Shown here piece after piece: positions 52,622 to 61,708 of a DNA stretch of 64,000 nt; position 1 is the first letter of the stretch, and each line of letters begins with the position of its first letter. The stretch is from Gemmatimonadota bacterium (lineage in GTDB: Bacteria > Latescibacterota > UBA2968), in assembly GCA_002727195.1 (NCBI GenBank), contig PBWH01000014.1, forward strand, positions 160,397 to 224,396. Direction: 5' to 3'. Below the pieces are notes generated by a model. It did not search any database. It was not told where the DNA came from and was given only the letters and a program-made list of their open reading frames with translations. The translations under genes and the position numbers were made by a program.

Positions 52622-53743
52622 ATGCAGAAAGAGACCCGGATCAAGCTCGCCCTCGCTGGCGCATCGGTCGTGATGACCCTGATCATTTTGGAAGGAATGG
52701 TTCAGGTGTTCTTGTCTGCGCCCCAAACGGTTCGCGTACGATCGAAAGGCTTCAACCCGACACAGTCGGCGCCAGATCAGGTCGTCGAGAACCACCCGGG
52801 ACAATCGTCGATCTACGTTCACACCCCAACAGGTGGACGACTCAGACCGAACACGCACGTCACGATCGAGAACCATCGCCTGAGCGGAAAGCGTGTCGAA
52901 ATCGAGACCAACAGCCTGGGTTATCGCAACCGCGAGATCGGAGAAAAGCGCGGAAGGCGAATCCTTTTCCTCGGCGACTCGATCACCTTCAGTGACTATC
53001 TCCCCGACGCCGAGACGTTCGTCCGGCAGGTCGAAAAAATGGCTCGCGAGAGCGGGCAAAATTGGGAAACCGTGAACGCGGGTGTCGGTGCCATCGGCCT
53101 CGAAAACGAGCTGGCCATCCTGATGGAAACGGGCATCTCGATCGATCCCGACGTCGTGGTCGTCTGTTGGTATCTGAACGACTTCCACGCGTCGCCTGGT
53201 GTCCGGATACAACGCTTGCCGTGGCCGTTCGACCTCAGCCGCCTGGCCACACACGTCTGGTGGCTTTATAACCGCGCCATCGCCTCTGCCGACAGACGTC
53301 TTGGCGCGAAGGGTGGGCGGGACGCATTGGCTGATTCTCTTTCTGCTCGTGGCGGCACGCCTGAGCAGGTCGCGTTCGACAACGTCATCCTGTCTGCCTA
53401 CCCGGACTGGGGTGGCGCCTGGGCGAAGGAGACGTGGCCGGTTCAGGCAACAGCATTCGAGCGAATGAGGGACCTCGCATCGACACACGGTTTCCAGCTG
53501 TCTGTCGTTGCCTTCCCCGTTCGAGGACAAGTGGAGGCTTCTTTTGTCGAAGATCTGCCACAGAGAAGGTTGAAAGTGCTGATGGCCGATCTCGACCTCC
53601 CACTGCTCGACCTCTTGCCGGTTCTGAGGGGGGCGTACACGCGCTCGATTCCACTGTTCCTAGACCACTGTCACCACACCGCCGAAGGTTCAGAGCTCAT
53701 CGCCACCACCATCCATGACTTCTTGGTGGCTCGAGCGCCTTGA
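52622..53743 (+). CDS. Membrane-anchored SGNH/GDSL hydrolase
   Basis: A protein of 373 residues with an N-terminal membrane anchor (LALAGASVVMTLIILEGMV). RRILFLGDSITFSDYLPDAE holds the nucleophile Ser in block I (about residue 120). NAGVGAIGLENELA is the Gly block, CWYLNDF the Asn block, and FLDHCHHTAEGSEL the Asp-x-x-His block. Family members are esterases, acetylxylan/peptidoglycan O-acetylesterases or lipases. Co-transcription with the secreted VCBS protein (7-base gap) suggests work on extracellular glycans, but that is inference. Confidence 0.85.
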   Translation: MQKETRIKLALAGASVVMTLIILEGMVQVFLSAPQTVRVRSKGFNPTQSAPDQVVENHPGQSSIYVHTPTGGRLRPNTHVTIENHRLSGKRVEIETNSLGYRNREIGEKRGRRILFLGDSITFSDYLPDAETFVRQVEKMARESGQNWETVNAGVGAIGLENELAILMETGISIDPDVVVVCWYLNDFHASPGVRIQRLPWPFDLSRLATHVWWLYNRAIASADRRLGAKGGRDALADSLSARGGTPEQVAFDNVILSAYPDWGGAWAKETWPVQATAFERMRDLASTHGFQLSVVAFPVRGQVEASFVEDLPQRRLKVLMADLDLPLLDLLPVLRGAYTRSIPLFLDHCHHTAEGSELIATTIHDFLVARAP

Positions 53744-53791
53744 CGTGGGTCGGGTGCCCGGTCAGGATTATCGATGCGACCCATTAGCTTT

Positions 53792-53850
53792 ACACCTTCC
53801 GTGTCCTCCGTGTCTCGAGCCTGTCCTGAGCGTAGTTGAAGGGTGGTTCC
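53792..53850. repeat. Dispersed repeats: CCTCCGTGTCTC unit and GAGCCTGTCCTGAGCGTAGT
   Basis: ACACCTTCCGTGTCCTCCGTG is a member of the GAGGACGCAGAG unit family. It is followed by AGCCTGTCCTGAGCGTAGTT, a palindromic type also present inverted at 61131-61163. Confidence 0.65.
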
Positions 53851-53922
53851 ATGCTTTTGGGGTTTCTAAAACAAAATGCCAGACGAAATCCTCGGGCGTG
53901 TGACGATTCCGGATACCAGGAC

Positions 53923-54156
53923 GTGACAAACTACACACCCATCGACTGCAGCCTGCACGACCGACTCGAGTCGATGGCTGAGCTCGGAACTGAGATACTG
54001 TTGGTCTACGAGCTGGACGGCGCGTCCACCCGAAGATCGGAGAGGATCGCCGATGTCTTCACCCGTGGACAGGAGGAGTTCGTCCGGCTGGCGCCAGGGA
54101 TCGAAATCCGTATGGACCCTCTGATATCCGTCGACGGAGTGCCCTTCATCGCGTAG
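53923..54156 (+). CDS. Rho-binding antiterminator (Rof/YaeO-like)
   Basis: A protein of 77 residues from GTG 53923. YTPIDCSLHDRLESMAELGT is the family signature (Y-x-P-I-x-C-x-x-x-D-x-L-E). ILLVYELDGASTRRSERIAD and VFTRGQEEFVRLAPGIEIRM DPLISVDG complete the small Sm-like barrel. Rof binds the primary RNA site of Rho and weakens Rho-dependent termination. The normal length is about 80-85, so this looks complete. It stands alone, preceded by repeats and followed by a broken glycosidase-like gene. Confidence 0.8.
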   Translation: MTNYTPIDCSLHDRLESMAELGTEILLVYELDGASTRRSERIADVFTRGQEEFVRLAPGIEIRMDPLISVDGVPFIA

Positions 54157-54167
54157 CGGGGTCAGGT

Positions 54168-55060
54168 ATGCGATCAGCACAGCCCGACCGGTTCGGCCTT
54201 GTCGCCCCGTTCCTCATCCTGGGAGTGATGATCACGTTCCTGATCGACGTCTACCTCGAAAGCCCGCCCAGTGTCTGATCGACAACCTCGAGACGTTTCG
54301 GTCGTATGGGATCAACACCGTCAGCGTCTTCTTGATGGGATCTTGCTTCGGTGACGTGAAGGGGTATCTCCCCGACGCATCCCTGGACCCGGTGATCAGG
54401 GACCGTTTCGAACCCATTATCAAAGCCGCCGATAACCTGGTAATGCACGTACTGGTCGGATGTCTCTACTAGGGCAACTCACGCGCAAAGGAAGGTCTCG
54501 AACACTGGACACAGACCCATACGAATCGAGCGATCGCGAACACAGCCACCTGGCTGAAGAGTCTGGACAACGAGAACTTGTCTGTCGACGTAGACAACGA
54601 CGGGATGTCCCCGTTCAACGTCAAGCAGATGATCGATGCCAGCCACGAAGCCGACCCGAACTGCATCATCTGATTCAACGAGCGGGCACCCCCACCGTCG
54701 AATGCGGACATCTACCTCCACTTCAGCGAGAAGGTCGATGGAAAGCCCTGGGTGCTGTCCGAAGGAACGCCGACGAACCCGCCGACCGAAGGCGGATACT
54801 GAAACGCCTGGTGCAAGGAAGACGGTTACTACAATTACATCCGGATCGGCCGGTATACGGATAAGATGAAGCAGAACGAAATCGAGAATGCCCGTCGAGA
54901 CATCGACGTTTACAACGGCTACGTGAAAGCCTGCACGTGGCTGCAATGCGGGATCTGCGAAGGAATCGGCGGCCCGTTCATAACACCTGGTGGTCGGGCG
55001 GACGGTGATTGGTCGACCGACATCAATACGCTGCAATCGGATGCCGGGAGCCTGTGGTGA
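54168..55060 (+). pseudogene. Glycosidase-like (TIM-barrel, clan-A type) protein, multiply nonsense-broken
   Basis: ATG 54168 opens a frame that changes after about 35 codons. From 54275 one frame carries CLIDNLETFRSYGINTVSVF and a barrel-like sequence through three internal stops: TAG 54470-54472 (after HVLVGCLY), TGA 54671-54673 (after PNCII) and TGA 54800-54802 (after TEGGY). It reads to TGA at 55058. Segments such as HWTQTHTNRAIANTATWLKS and CTWLQCGICEGIGGPF suggest a secreted or intracellular glycoside-hydrolase-like protein of about 297 residues. The next intact gene is of the same general kind. Family membership is tentative; the lesions are plain. Confidence 0.6.
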
Positions 55061-55250
55061 TTGGAGTGGGTCCGGGATACCTACGGCGCACGGTAGCCAC
55101 AGCTAGCCTGACCTCCAGATCCACCCGTGCTTGTACACCGTGCCTGTTCGAGAAGAGGCAGCGCTAACTTTCGCAAGACCGAGGTTTCCCGTGGGTTTAT
55201 CCTTCGGTTCTTCGAGTCTTCATGCTGCCTTTGCACTTCCCACCAAGATT

Positions 55251-55288
55251 CGCTCTGCGCCCTCTGCGTTTAGAGATTTGGGTTTTGA
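55251..55288. repeat. Dispersed CTCTGCG...CTGCGTTTAGAG repeat
   Basis: CGCTCTGCGCCCTCTGCGTT followed by TAGAGATTTGGGTTTTGA is the same unit family as 62714-62772, including the downstream TTTGGGTTTTTGA block. It lies in the 286-bp gap before the glycosidase-like gene. Confidence 0.7.
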
Positions 55289-55346
55289 CCCGCCCCCCTA
55301 TATTGATCAAGTCATTCGACAATCGAATCACGACGAAAGGAAGGCA

Positions 55347-56606
55347 GTGGGTAACACGACCATCTCCATCGAAAACGAATCCTTCCTGATCAACGACAAG
55401 CTGACCTACTCGGACCTAGACGGCAGCAACCCTAACGCACACGGGCTTCTGATGAACGCCCGCTTCATCCAAGGCATCTTCGACGACAAAGCCGACCCCG
55501 GCCGATTTGCCCGCTGGGGCAACGACATCTGGGATCCGAAAGCCCACACCCAAGGCCTGATCGATGCGCTGCCCGAATGGTATGGCTACGGCCTCCGCGC
55601 CTTCACGACCGGGTTCCAGGGCGGCGGTCCCTGTTTTACGATCAACAACGGTACGATCGACAACAATCCCTTCAGTGAGGACGGCAAGAGCCTCGATCCG
55701 GCATACGCCGAGCGGATTGACAGCCTGATTTGGGGAGCAGATGCACTGGGGATGGCTGTGATCGTCAGCTACTTCTACGGCGCTCAGGCCCTTCGGCTTC
55801 CGGACGGCCGCTCCATCAGGAACGCGGTCACGACGGCATCCCGTTTCCTGAAGGACGGCGGCTACTCGAACGTCCTGATCGAAATCGCCAACGAGATGAA
55901 CATCGGCGAGTTCCGGCACCACCCGATCATTCAAGAGCCGGAAGGCATGGCCACGCTGATCAACCTGGCGCGTGACGAGTCCGGCGGAATGGCGGCGGGA
56001 TGTAGCGGCGGCGGCGGTTACCGGAAACGTGAGGTCGCCGAGGCCAGCGACTACATTCTCGTACACGGCAACGGTCAGTCACGGCAGAGATACTACAATA
56101 TGATCCTTGAAGTGAAAAGCTGGGATCAAAACAAGCCCATCGTGTGTAATGAAGATTCGCCGGCCATCGGCAACATGGGTGTCGCCTATAAGACGGCTAC
56201 GTCCTGGGGCTATTACAACAATATGACCAAACAGGAGCCGCCCGCAGATTGGTCGGTCACAAAGGGCGAGGACACATTCTTCGCGTATCGAATGGCGATG
56301 GGGATTGGGATCGACGTGCCGGACATTCCCGAAGAGGATCAGTACTACTTGCAGGGCCTGGAACCGGAATGGTCCTATGACGGACAGCGCTGGATCCGGA
56401 TGGCCAGCCTGTATCCCGAGTCGATCAGCTACGTCGATTTCTACCGGGATGGTGAGCTGTTCCACACCTCTTACGATGAGTCGTTCGCGATCAACTTCCA
56501 GAGCAACTGGCGGTATGGTGGCGTGGACATCGGTGATGACCGTGCTGAATGGAAGGCTGTCGTACACCTCGGTGATGGCCGCGCCCTGGAGAAGACGGCC
56601 TGCTGA
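55347..56606 (+). CDS. Clan-A glycoside-hydrolase-like (cellulase/endoglycanase-fold) protein
   Basis: About 419 residues from GTG 55347, preceded by GAAAGGAAG. The N-terminus NTTISIENESFLINDKLTYS is the usual strand before a (beta/alpha)8 barrel. YSNVLIEIANEMN holds the Asn-Glu acid/base near residue 182 and KPIVCNEDSPAIGN a second Glu near 269, the nucleophile position of clan A enzymes. A C-terminal beta domain follows (SISYVDFYRDGELFHTSYDE). No signal peptide is visible, so action may be cytoplasmic. The long open frame upstream of the GTG is repeat DNA. The substrate is unknown. Confidence 0.7.
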   Translation: MGNTTISIENESFLINDKLTYSDLDGSNPNAHGLLMNARFIQGIFDDKADPGRFARWGNDIWDPKAHTQGLIDALPEWYGYGLRAFTTGFQGGGPCFTINNGTIDNNPFSEDGKSLDPAYAERIDSLIWGADALGMAVIVSYFYGAQALRLPDGRSIRNAVTTASRFLKDGGYSNVLIEIANEMNIGEFRHHPIIQEPEGMATLINLARDESGGMAAGCSGGGGYRKREVAEASDYILVHGNGQSRQRYYNMILEVKSWDQNKPIVCNEDSPAIGNMGVAYKTATSWGYYNNMTKQEPPADWSVTKGEDTFFAYRMAMGIGIDVPDIPEEDQYYLQGLEPEWSYDGQRWIRMASLYPESISYVDFYRDGELFHTSYDESFAINFQSNWRYGGVDIGDDRAEWKAVVHLGDGRALEKTAC

Positions 56607-56657
56607 GTTGCCAGTGGGAGGTGTTTGGGGCTCTATCTCCTGTATGGGGAATAGGAT

Positions 56658-57031
56658 ATGAAATTAGGACACCGTAGGATCGCGCGACGCGGTATCGGCC
56701 TGCTGGCATTGGGCTGTGCTGGCCTGGGGCTATTGGGTTTCGCCGTTTACTTCTGGTCGCAAAGCGCGACAGAAAAGTACATCGCCACGGCGCAGGAGCG
56801 ATTCGAAGGCGATCCCGTCGAGGCCTGTGTCGCTATGTTGCAAGGCGATGGCGTTTCCCTCAATCGGAATCGTCGACATGCCCGACCTCGTACGATAACC
56901 TGAACGGCTCGCCGCAAAAATCGAGATCGGCCTGAAATACGGCGACGGAGGGATCTGTCTGTCCCGCCTCTCAACACTCCAGAACCACACAAAACTGGGC
57001 GACGCCACCCGTTCAGTTCTGGGTTCCTGAT
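56658..57031 (+). pseudogene. Small membrane-anchored hypothetical protein, frameshifted
   Basis: MKLGHRRIARRGIGLLALGC then AGLGLLGFAVYFWSQSATEKY is a single N-terminal membrane anchor followed by EGDPVEACVAMLQGDG. The frame then shifts near 56865; the other frame has an internal TAA (56909-56911) and continues AAKIEIGLKYGDGGICLSRL to TGA 57029. No family is recognised. Confidence 0.5.
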
Positions 57032-57092
57032 TCGGACACGCTACGCCGCGGTCAGTTCGAGCGGAGTCGAGAACCCGTCCCAAGGGAAACGA

Positions 57093-58340
57093 ATGACACC
57101 GACCGAAGCCCTACAGCAACTCGACGAAACGGGTGATCCTGACAGGATCGGTCTCGACTGGGAGCGTTCCGCCGCAGGTGATCGCATCCCGGCGTTTCTG
57201 ACTCAGCAACAGATTACCGAGTCCCTCGCCTTCTGTGGGTTTGGGCACGAATACACGGCCGCCCTGATCGACACCGCCCGCATCGTCACCCGAAGCCCCG
57301 CCCTCCTCAGACTCGCCCGCCACGCCGCCTGGGCGCTGTTCGAAGGTCCCGAATCGCGCGAACTCCTGGGATGGCCCGCCTTCTCCCGATCACTGGGCGA
57401 TCGTGCCGGACTGTTCTGGATGCTGATCGGACTCGGCGTCGTACCTTTTGCCCGAAAGCATCATAAAAGCCTCGGTATTCCCGAATCCTTCACCCGTGAC
57501 ACCTGTCGACAGGTCTGGCTCTACTGCGAGGGTTACAAGTCGAATTACGACGGCGTTCCCGGTATTCAGCGTATTCGAACGAACTGGCTCCGTCACTACG
57601 TTAGGGAGCCCATCTTCCGAATCGGTCGGCTCGAATACTGGCGCAAGCCGAACCCGATCCCACCGCACGCGTACAGAAACCGCCTATCCGGTCTGACCGT
57701 CGCGCTCGCCTGGCCGGACCTGAAGATCGATCTGGACGGCATACCCATACCCGGAGAGCCGGATGGGGGGTATTGGCACACAACCTTCGAGGAAACCGAA
57801 CAGGGAGCCACGGGACAGCCCATAGCCCCTTTCGGGAAAGTGCTCCACAGGACGATCACGCTACCGAGCGCCGAGTGGGAACCCGTTCTGAGACCGGACG
57901 ACGATATTCTACAGGTACATATTCCGCCTGTCGATCCGCTCAACCTCGAATCCGTCCGGTCATCCCAAGTCGAAGCGCTCGCTTTCTTCAAGCAACACTT
58001 CCCCGACTCAAGCCCTCGAGCCTTTGTCAGCACCTCCTGGATGTTCAGCGACCTCCTCGAAACCTGGTTCCCAGAGTCCAACACGGTGCAGTATCTGAGC
58101 GAACTCTATATCTTCCCTCTCGCATCCGACAGCGGCCTGTCCTTCATCTTTCCCAAAGGATTCACACCAGAGACCGCGGCGCGTGACACACGGCTCCAGC
58201 GAGCGATCCTGGATCACCTCGCAAAAGGAAAGCGTTGGCGAATTGGAGGCATGTTCCTGCTCGTGGACGACCTGAAATACTTCGGCTCCCAGCACTACCG
58301 CTCCGCCTGGAAGCTCTCCGAGTTCGCTGAGTCGCGTTGA
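57093..58340 (+). CDS. GNAT-type acyltransferase-domain protein (NAT_N plus GNAT_C architecture)
   Basis: A protein of 415 residues. The N-terminal helical part (HEYTAALIDTARIVTRSPAL and LFWMLIGLGVVPFARKHHKS LGIPESFTRDT) and the later FRIGRLEYWRKPN and VLHRTITLPSAEWEPVLRPD, LQVHIPPVDPLNLESVRSS fit the two-domain acyltransferase-like proteins in which a small helical NAT_N domain precedes a GNAT-like C-domain. SNTVQYLSELYIFPL and FIFPKGFTP are conserved near the end. The true acyl acceptor is unknown and the family is poorly studied. ATG 57093 is preceded by AAGGGAAACGA. It appears intact. Confidence 0.6.
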   Translation: MTPTEALQQLDETGDPDRIGLDWERSAAGDRIPAFLTQQQITESLAFCGFGHEYTAALIDTARIVTRSPALLRLARHAAWALFEGPESRELLGWPAFSRSLGDRAGLFWMLIGLGVVPFARKHHKSLGIPESFTRDTCRQVWLYCEGYKSNYDGVPGIQRIRTNWLRHYVREPIFRIGRLEYWRKPNPIPPHAYRNRLSGLTVALAWPDLKIDLDGIPIPGEPDGGYWHTTFEETEQGATGQPIAPFGKVLHRTITLPSAEWEPVLRPDDDILQVHIPPVDPLNLESVRSSQVEALAFFKQHFPDSSPRAFVSTSWMFSDLLETWFPESNTVQYLSELYIFPLASDSGLSFIFPKGFTPETAARDTRLQRAILDHLAKGKRWRIGGMFLLVDDLKYFGSQHYRSAWKLSEFAESR

Positions 58341-58402
58341 TTCTCCATACGTGCTGGGACAGTGAGGCGACGTTCCGGATCAGTAAGATTCCTGCCACCT
58401 CG

Positions 58403-58438
58403 CGTTTCTCTGCGTCCTCCGCGCCCGATGCGGTTAAC
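58403..58438. repeat. Dispersed CTCTGCGTCCTCCGCG repeat
   Basis: TTTCTCTGCGTCCTCCGCGC then CCGATGCGGTTAAC, a copy of the unit family also at 62714-62772. It sits just behind the acyltransferase gene. Confidence 0.7.
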
Positions 58439-58489
58439 AATCTTGAATCTGACTAGCCTGTATGAGAACCATGCGTCTCGATGCGCGTT

Positions 58490-58934
58490 CTTCACGCTGT
58501 CCGGCCTCCGACGACACGAATCAGAGCCGCTTCAGGTCGCTCGTCTCCATCAAGGGCAGAAACACCTCGACGACACGAAGCGGGCCAGTACTGTTGGTGT
58601 TGTAGAGCCTGTGCATCTCGTCGTAGTCGAGCCCATCCCGGATGGTCTGGGTTCAGCTCAGGGAGTTGACACCCGCGTTGTTGATCAGCACGTCTATCCG
58701 GTCGACCGACGACCTGGCTCTTTCAACAGACGCCTTCACCGAATCCAGGGACTGCACATCCATCGGAACGACCTCGAGCCTGTCGCTTTCAGATGCGGCC
58801 TGATCCAGCTCCGACCAATCCGGCTTGAACTAACCCGCGAATACCTGCCATCCCGCATCCGCCAACTGTCGCGATATGGCCAGCCCCAACCCTCGGTCCA
58901 CTCCTGTCACCACCACATTTCCGCTCGTGCGCAT
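58490..58934 (-). pseudogene. Short-chain dehydrogenase, N-terminal part, nonsense-broken
   Basis: Minus-strand ATG 58934 starts MRTSGNVVVTGVDRGLGLAI, with TGxxxGxG written TGVDRGLG. QVFAG is followed by TAG at 58831-58833, then FKPDWSELDQAASESDRLEV continues in register to VLINNAGVNSLS. TGA (58658-58660) follows, and TQTIRDGLDYDEMHRLYNTN STGPLRVVEVF continues in register. After FVSSEAG the frame is lost before the Tyr-x-x-x-Lys active site. The gene is thus both nonsense-broken and 3'-truncated, next to a repeat. Confidence 0.75.
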
Positions 58935-59040
58935 CTCTCGATCACTGACAGGGTTCGTTGCCTCATCTGCTTCCCTTACGTAAACTCGAACTCGCCGAAC
59001 AATCAAACGACGAGTCACGCGCTGTTGCCCTGGAGAACCT

Positions 59041-61098
59041 ATGTCAGACCTGATTCAAACCCTCACCTCCACCACGATCGAGTCTATACCGGACCTGGCC
59101 CGCGATCAGTGGATCCGTACGGCTGGATTCCACGACCCTGGCGATGGGGGCGGCGCGTTGTATCGCATTGAAGAGGGAGCGAACGGCAACGGTGCGGACC
59201 GAATTGCGATCAAAGACGGGCTTGTCGCGTCGCTACAGGAGAGCACGTCCGTAAACTACAGGATGTTCGGGGCGATCGGCGACGGCGAGAATGACGACGG
59301 CGTGCAGATCAAACGAACGCACGAGTATGCCAACGAACACGGGGTCCCAGTCATCAACCTGAGCGGCGAATGCTGGATCAAGCAGACGAACGACATCCCG
59401 ATCAGGACGAACGTCAGCCTGGGACAGACCACTTTCCATATCGAGGAGCGTTACAACTCGAGAAGCAACCCCAGGTTCGTTATCGAGAATGATCGCCCGT
59501 CCGAATCGCTCGTCGACGATGCGGAGCTCAAGGCGGCGCTGCTCGACCAGGTCAAGCCCGGTACCCAGTTGATCCACGAGCTTGCTCCCTATGCCGGCTG
59601 CCTGATTACGGTCGCCGATGAGGAAGACCGGATCGGCATCCGTGCGGGCAACTACAGCAAGTCGGGATGGGCGCGTGAGGAGTTCTTCTACGTCGAGGAA
59701 GAGGGCCGGATCATCGGGGACATCGCCTGGTCCTTCAAGGACTTCACGAAGATCACTGTCACCCCGTGCAGCGAGAGCTACCTGATCGTGGAGGGTGGAC
59801 GATTCTTCTTCTCCGGCGAGACACCCGAAACGGAGTCACGATCCTACCATCACCACGGGATCGCGATCCAGCGCAGCCGCACCATCGTCCGCGAACAGTG
59901 GATGGGGCTGGAGCGGGGTCAATCGGACGACGCGATGGTCCCGCGTCGCGGGTTCTACGTCTTCAGCAACGTCTACGACGCGACACTCGAGAACATCCGC
60001 GCGATGCCGTGGGAGAAGAACCGAAGGGACAAGGACCGCGAACTCTGGGCCGGGACCTACGGGATCGGCGGCGCCCGCATGCTGAACTGCCAGTTCCGAA
60101 ACCTGACGGCGGAAGCCGGTTGGGTGTCGTGGGGCGTGTTCGGCACCAACCTGAACAAGAATTTTCGCGTCGAGAACTGTCGGCTGAACAGGATCGACGT
60201 CCACTTCCACTGCTGGAATCTGACGATCAAGGACTGCGAGATCGGCTTCAAGGGCATCCAGGTGACGGGTGGCGGAGATCTGATCATCGAGAACACCATC
60301 CGACACGGTAATTCGTTCGTCGGTTTCCGTCGCGACTACGGCTCCCGATGGGAAGGCAACGTGCGGCTGAGCAACTGCAAGCTCAGACCGACTGGAGACG
60401 GTCGCGTCACGGTCCTCTCGTATCGACCGTCCGACTTCAACTACCAGTATCAGGTCGGCTATGGTCGCCGGGTCACGATAGAGGACCTGCTGATCGACTA
60501 TGCCGTCGCTCCCGAGTCCGACGCGCCCTGCTGGCTGATGGACGTCGAGTCATTCGGCCGTTTCAGCCACGGGGACAGACTCTTCTTCCCGCACCGACTC
60601 GACTTCCGGCGCATATCCGTTGAGAATCGCGACAGAGGAGTCCGCCTCGTAGATATCGAGGAACCCTCTGACTACGAACAAGTTCGTTCGGGCTCATACG
60701 ACGGCAAACGTCTCTTCCCGAATTGCACGATCGTATGCGAGGACATAGAACTCGAGCGCCAGCTGGCCGACGACGAGTTCCATCTCCGAATCGGACACGG
60801 CCCCTCCGGTTACGACGACCGATCCCTGCATCCCGACATCAGACTCTCCGACTGCGATGACGCCCGCCTCCACCTCGACACGGACGTGGTCGCCGCGTGG
60901 TTCATCCGAAGTCCGGGCAGCACGATCGACACCCGCGCCAGGGGCTCGGCATCGTCGAGCGGACACATATCGATCAACGGACACATCCTCCATAGCGATG
61001 AAAATGCCGGACACGCCATCGAGAGCATCGCTGCCCTCGAGGCGGACGGGATCAACCTGACTGACGCATACGTGGACAGGCTCAAATCACGCCACTAG
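59041..61098 (+). CDS. Large right-handed beta-helix (pectate-lyase/GH28-like) protein
   Basis: A protein of 685 residues. The opening ESIPDLARDQWIRTAGFHDP and GDGGGALYRI is the tail-spike/Pectate_lyase_3 N-terminus, followed by VNYRMFGAIGDGENDDGVQI, the GxxGDGxxDD motif of GH28-related beta-helix proteins. From about residue 280 short strand repeats occur (FRVENCRLNRIDVHFHCWNL, TIKDCEIGFKGIQVTGGGDL). No signal peptide. Such proteins bind or cleave acidic polysaccharides, some as phage tail-spike relatives; catalytic residues cannot be assigned safely. It appears intact. Confidence 0.8.
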   Translation: MSDLIQTLTSTTIESIPDLARDQWIRTAGFHDPGDGGGALYRIEEGANGNGADRIAIKDGLVASLQESTSVNYRMFGAIGDGENDDGVQIKRTHEYANEHGVPVINLSGECWIKQTNDIPIRTNVSLGQTTFHIEERYNSRSNPRFVIENDRPSESLVDDAELKAALLDQVKPGTQLIHELAPYAGCLITVADEEDRIGIRAGNYSKSGWAREEFFYVEEEGRIIGDIAWSFKDFTKITVTPCSESYLIVEGGRFFFSGETPETESRSYHHHGIAIQRSRTIVREQWMGLERGQSDDAMVPRRGFYVFSNVYDATLENIRAMPWEKNRRDKDRELWAGTYGIGGARMLNCQFRNLTAEAGWVSWGVFGTNLNKNFRVENCRLNRIDVHFHCWNLTIKDCEIGFKGIQVTGGGDLIIENTIRHGNSFVGFRRDYGSRWEGNVRLSNCKLRPTGDGRVTVLSYRPSDFNYQYQVGYGRRVTIEDLLIDYAVAPESDAPCWLMDVESFGRFSHGDRLFFPHRLDFRRISVENRDRGVRLVDIEEPSDYEQVRSGSYDGKRLFPNCTIVCEDIELERQLADDEFHLRIGHGPSGYDDRSLHPDIRLSDCDDARLHLDTDVVAAWFIRSPGSTIDTRARGSASSSGHISINGHILHSDENAGHAIESIAALEADGINLTDAYVDRLKSRH

Positions 61099-61130
61099 CC
61101 TGTATCGAAGCAGGAAAGCCACCGTCACAC

Positions 61131-61163
61131 TGAGCCCTTCGTCAGGCTCAGGATAAACTCCGT
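61131..61163. repeat. Dispersed GAGCCCTTCGTCAGGCTCAGG repeat
   Basis: ACTGAGCCCTTCGTCAGGCTC contains GAGCC/GGCTC arms and is the inverted relative of 53817-53843. It lies directly upstream of the peroxiredoxin-like gene. Confidence 0.65.
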
Positions 61164-61230
61164 CGAAGCCTGCCCTGCGAACGCACGGGTGTCGGTCCTC
61201 ACCAAACTACAGGAACTGTAAAGGATCAAG

Positions 61231-61708
61231 TGTTTCCCAAAGCTCAGCCCCCAAACTCGACGCGGGCGATACCTTCCCCGACCTCGACTTGAACCTGCTG
61301 GACGGATCGTCCCTCAAGATCCCGACTGCCGGATGGGCGATTCTTCTGCTCTATCGCGGCGAATGGTGACCGGTCTGCCGTCGGCTGTTAGCCGACTTTC
61401 AGTATCACCTGGACCAGCTTCGCTCACGCAACGTGGAGGTCATCGCCGCCTCCAACGACTTCAGGGCTGACGTAGAGAAGATCGTAACCAACCTGAAGCT
61501 GTCGTTCCCCGTCGCCTACGAGCTTGATCCCGCAGCCATATCAGAGGCAACGGGTGCCTTCTACGATTGTGAAGACGAGGAGCCTTATCTCCACGCGACT
61601 GGTTTTATCCTGAATGAAGCAACGGTGGAGACCGCTATCTACAGCACGGGGTCACTCGGCCGGCTGACTGCGGAGGATACGCTGCGGTATACACGAGACC
61701 TGCCGTGA
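61231..61708 (+). pseudogene. AhpC/TSA-type peroxiredoxin with UGA at the peroxidatic Cys; possible selenoprotein
   Basis: GTG 61231 has a good ribosome site (AAAGGA, 4 nt away) and reads MFPKA. A one-base shift near 61245 enters the peroxiredoxin frame: SAPKLDAGDTFPDLDLNLLD, WAILLLYRGEW, TGA (61367-61369), PVCRRLLADFQYHLDQLRSR, NVEVIAASNDF. The family has RGxWCPxC, so the UGA occupies the peroxidatic Cys position. Sixteen bases after it GTCGGC-TGTTA-GCCGAC forms a perfect 6-bp hairpin with G at loop position 2, which fits bacterial SECIS geometry. If UGA is decoded as selenocysteine this is a selenoperoxiredoxin. The apparent N-terminal shift argues for decay instead. The stop overlaps the next start (GTGA). 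Confidence 0.65.
61380..61396 (+). promoter_or_regulatory. Candidate bacterial SECIS hairpin
   Basis: Stem GTCGGC (61380-61385) pairs with GCCGAC (61391-61396), loop TGTTA. The loop begins 16 nt after the in-frame TGA and has G as its second base. The consensus is loose, so chance occurrence is possible. Confidence 0.4.

Noticed and set aside
55131-55346. 5' extension of the clan-A glycosidase-like gene
   Set aside because: It translates a dispersed repeat. The GTG at 55347 has a ribosome site and starts the recognisable domain.
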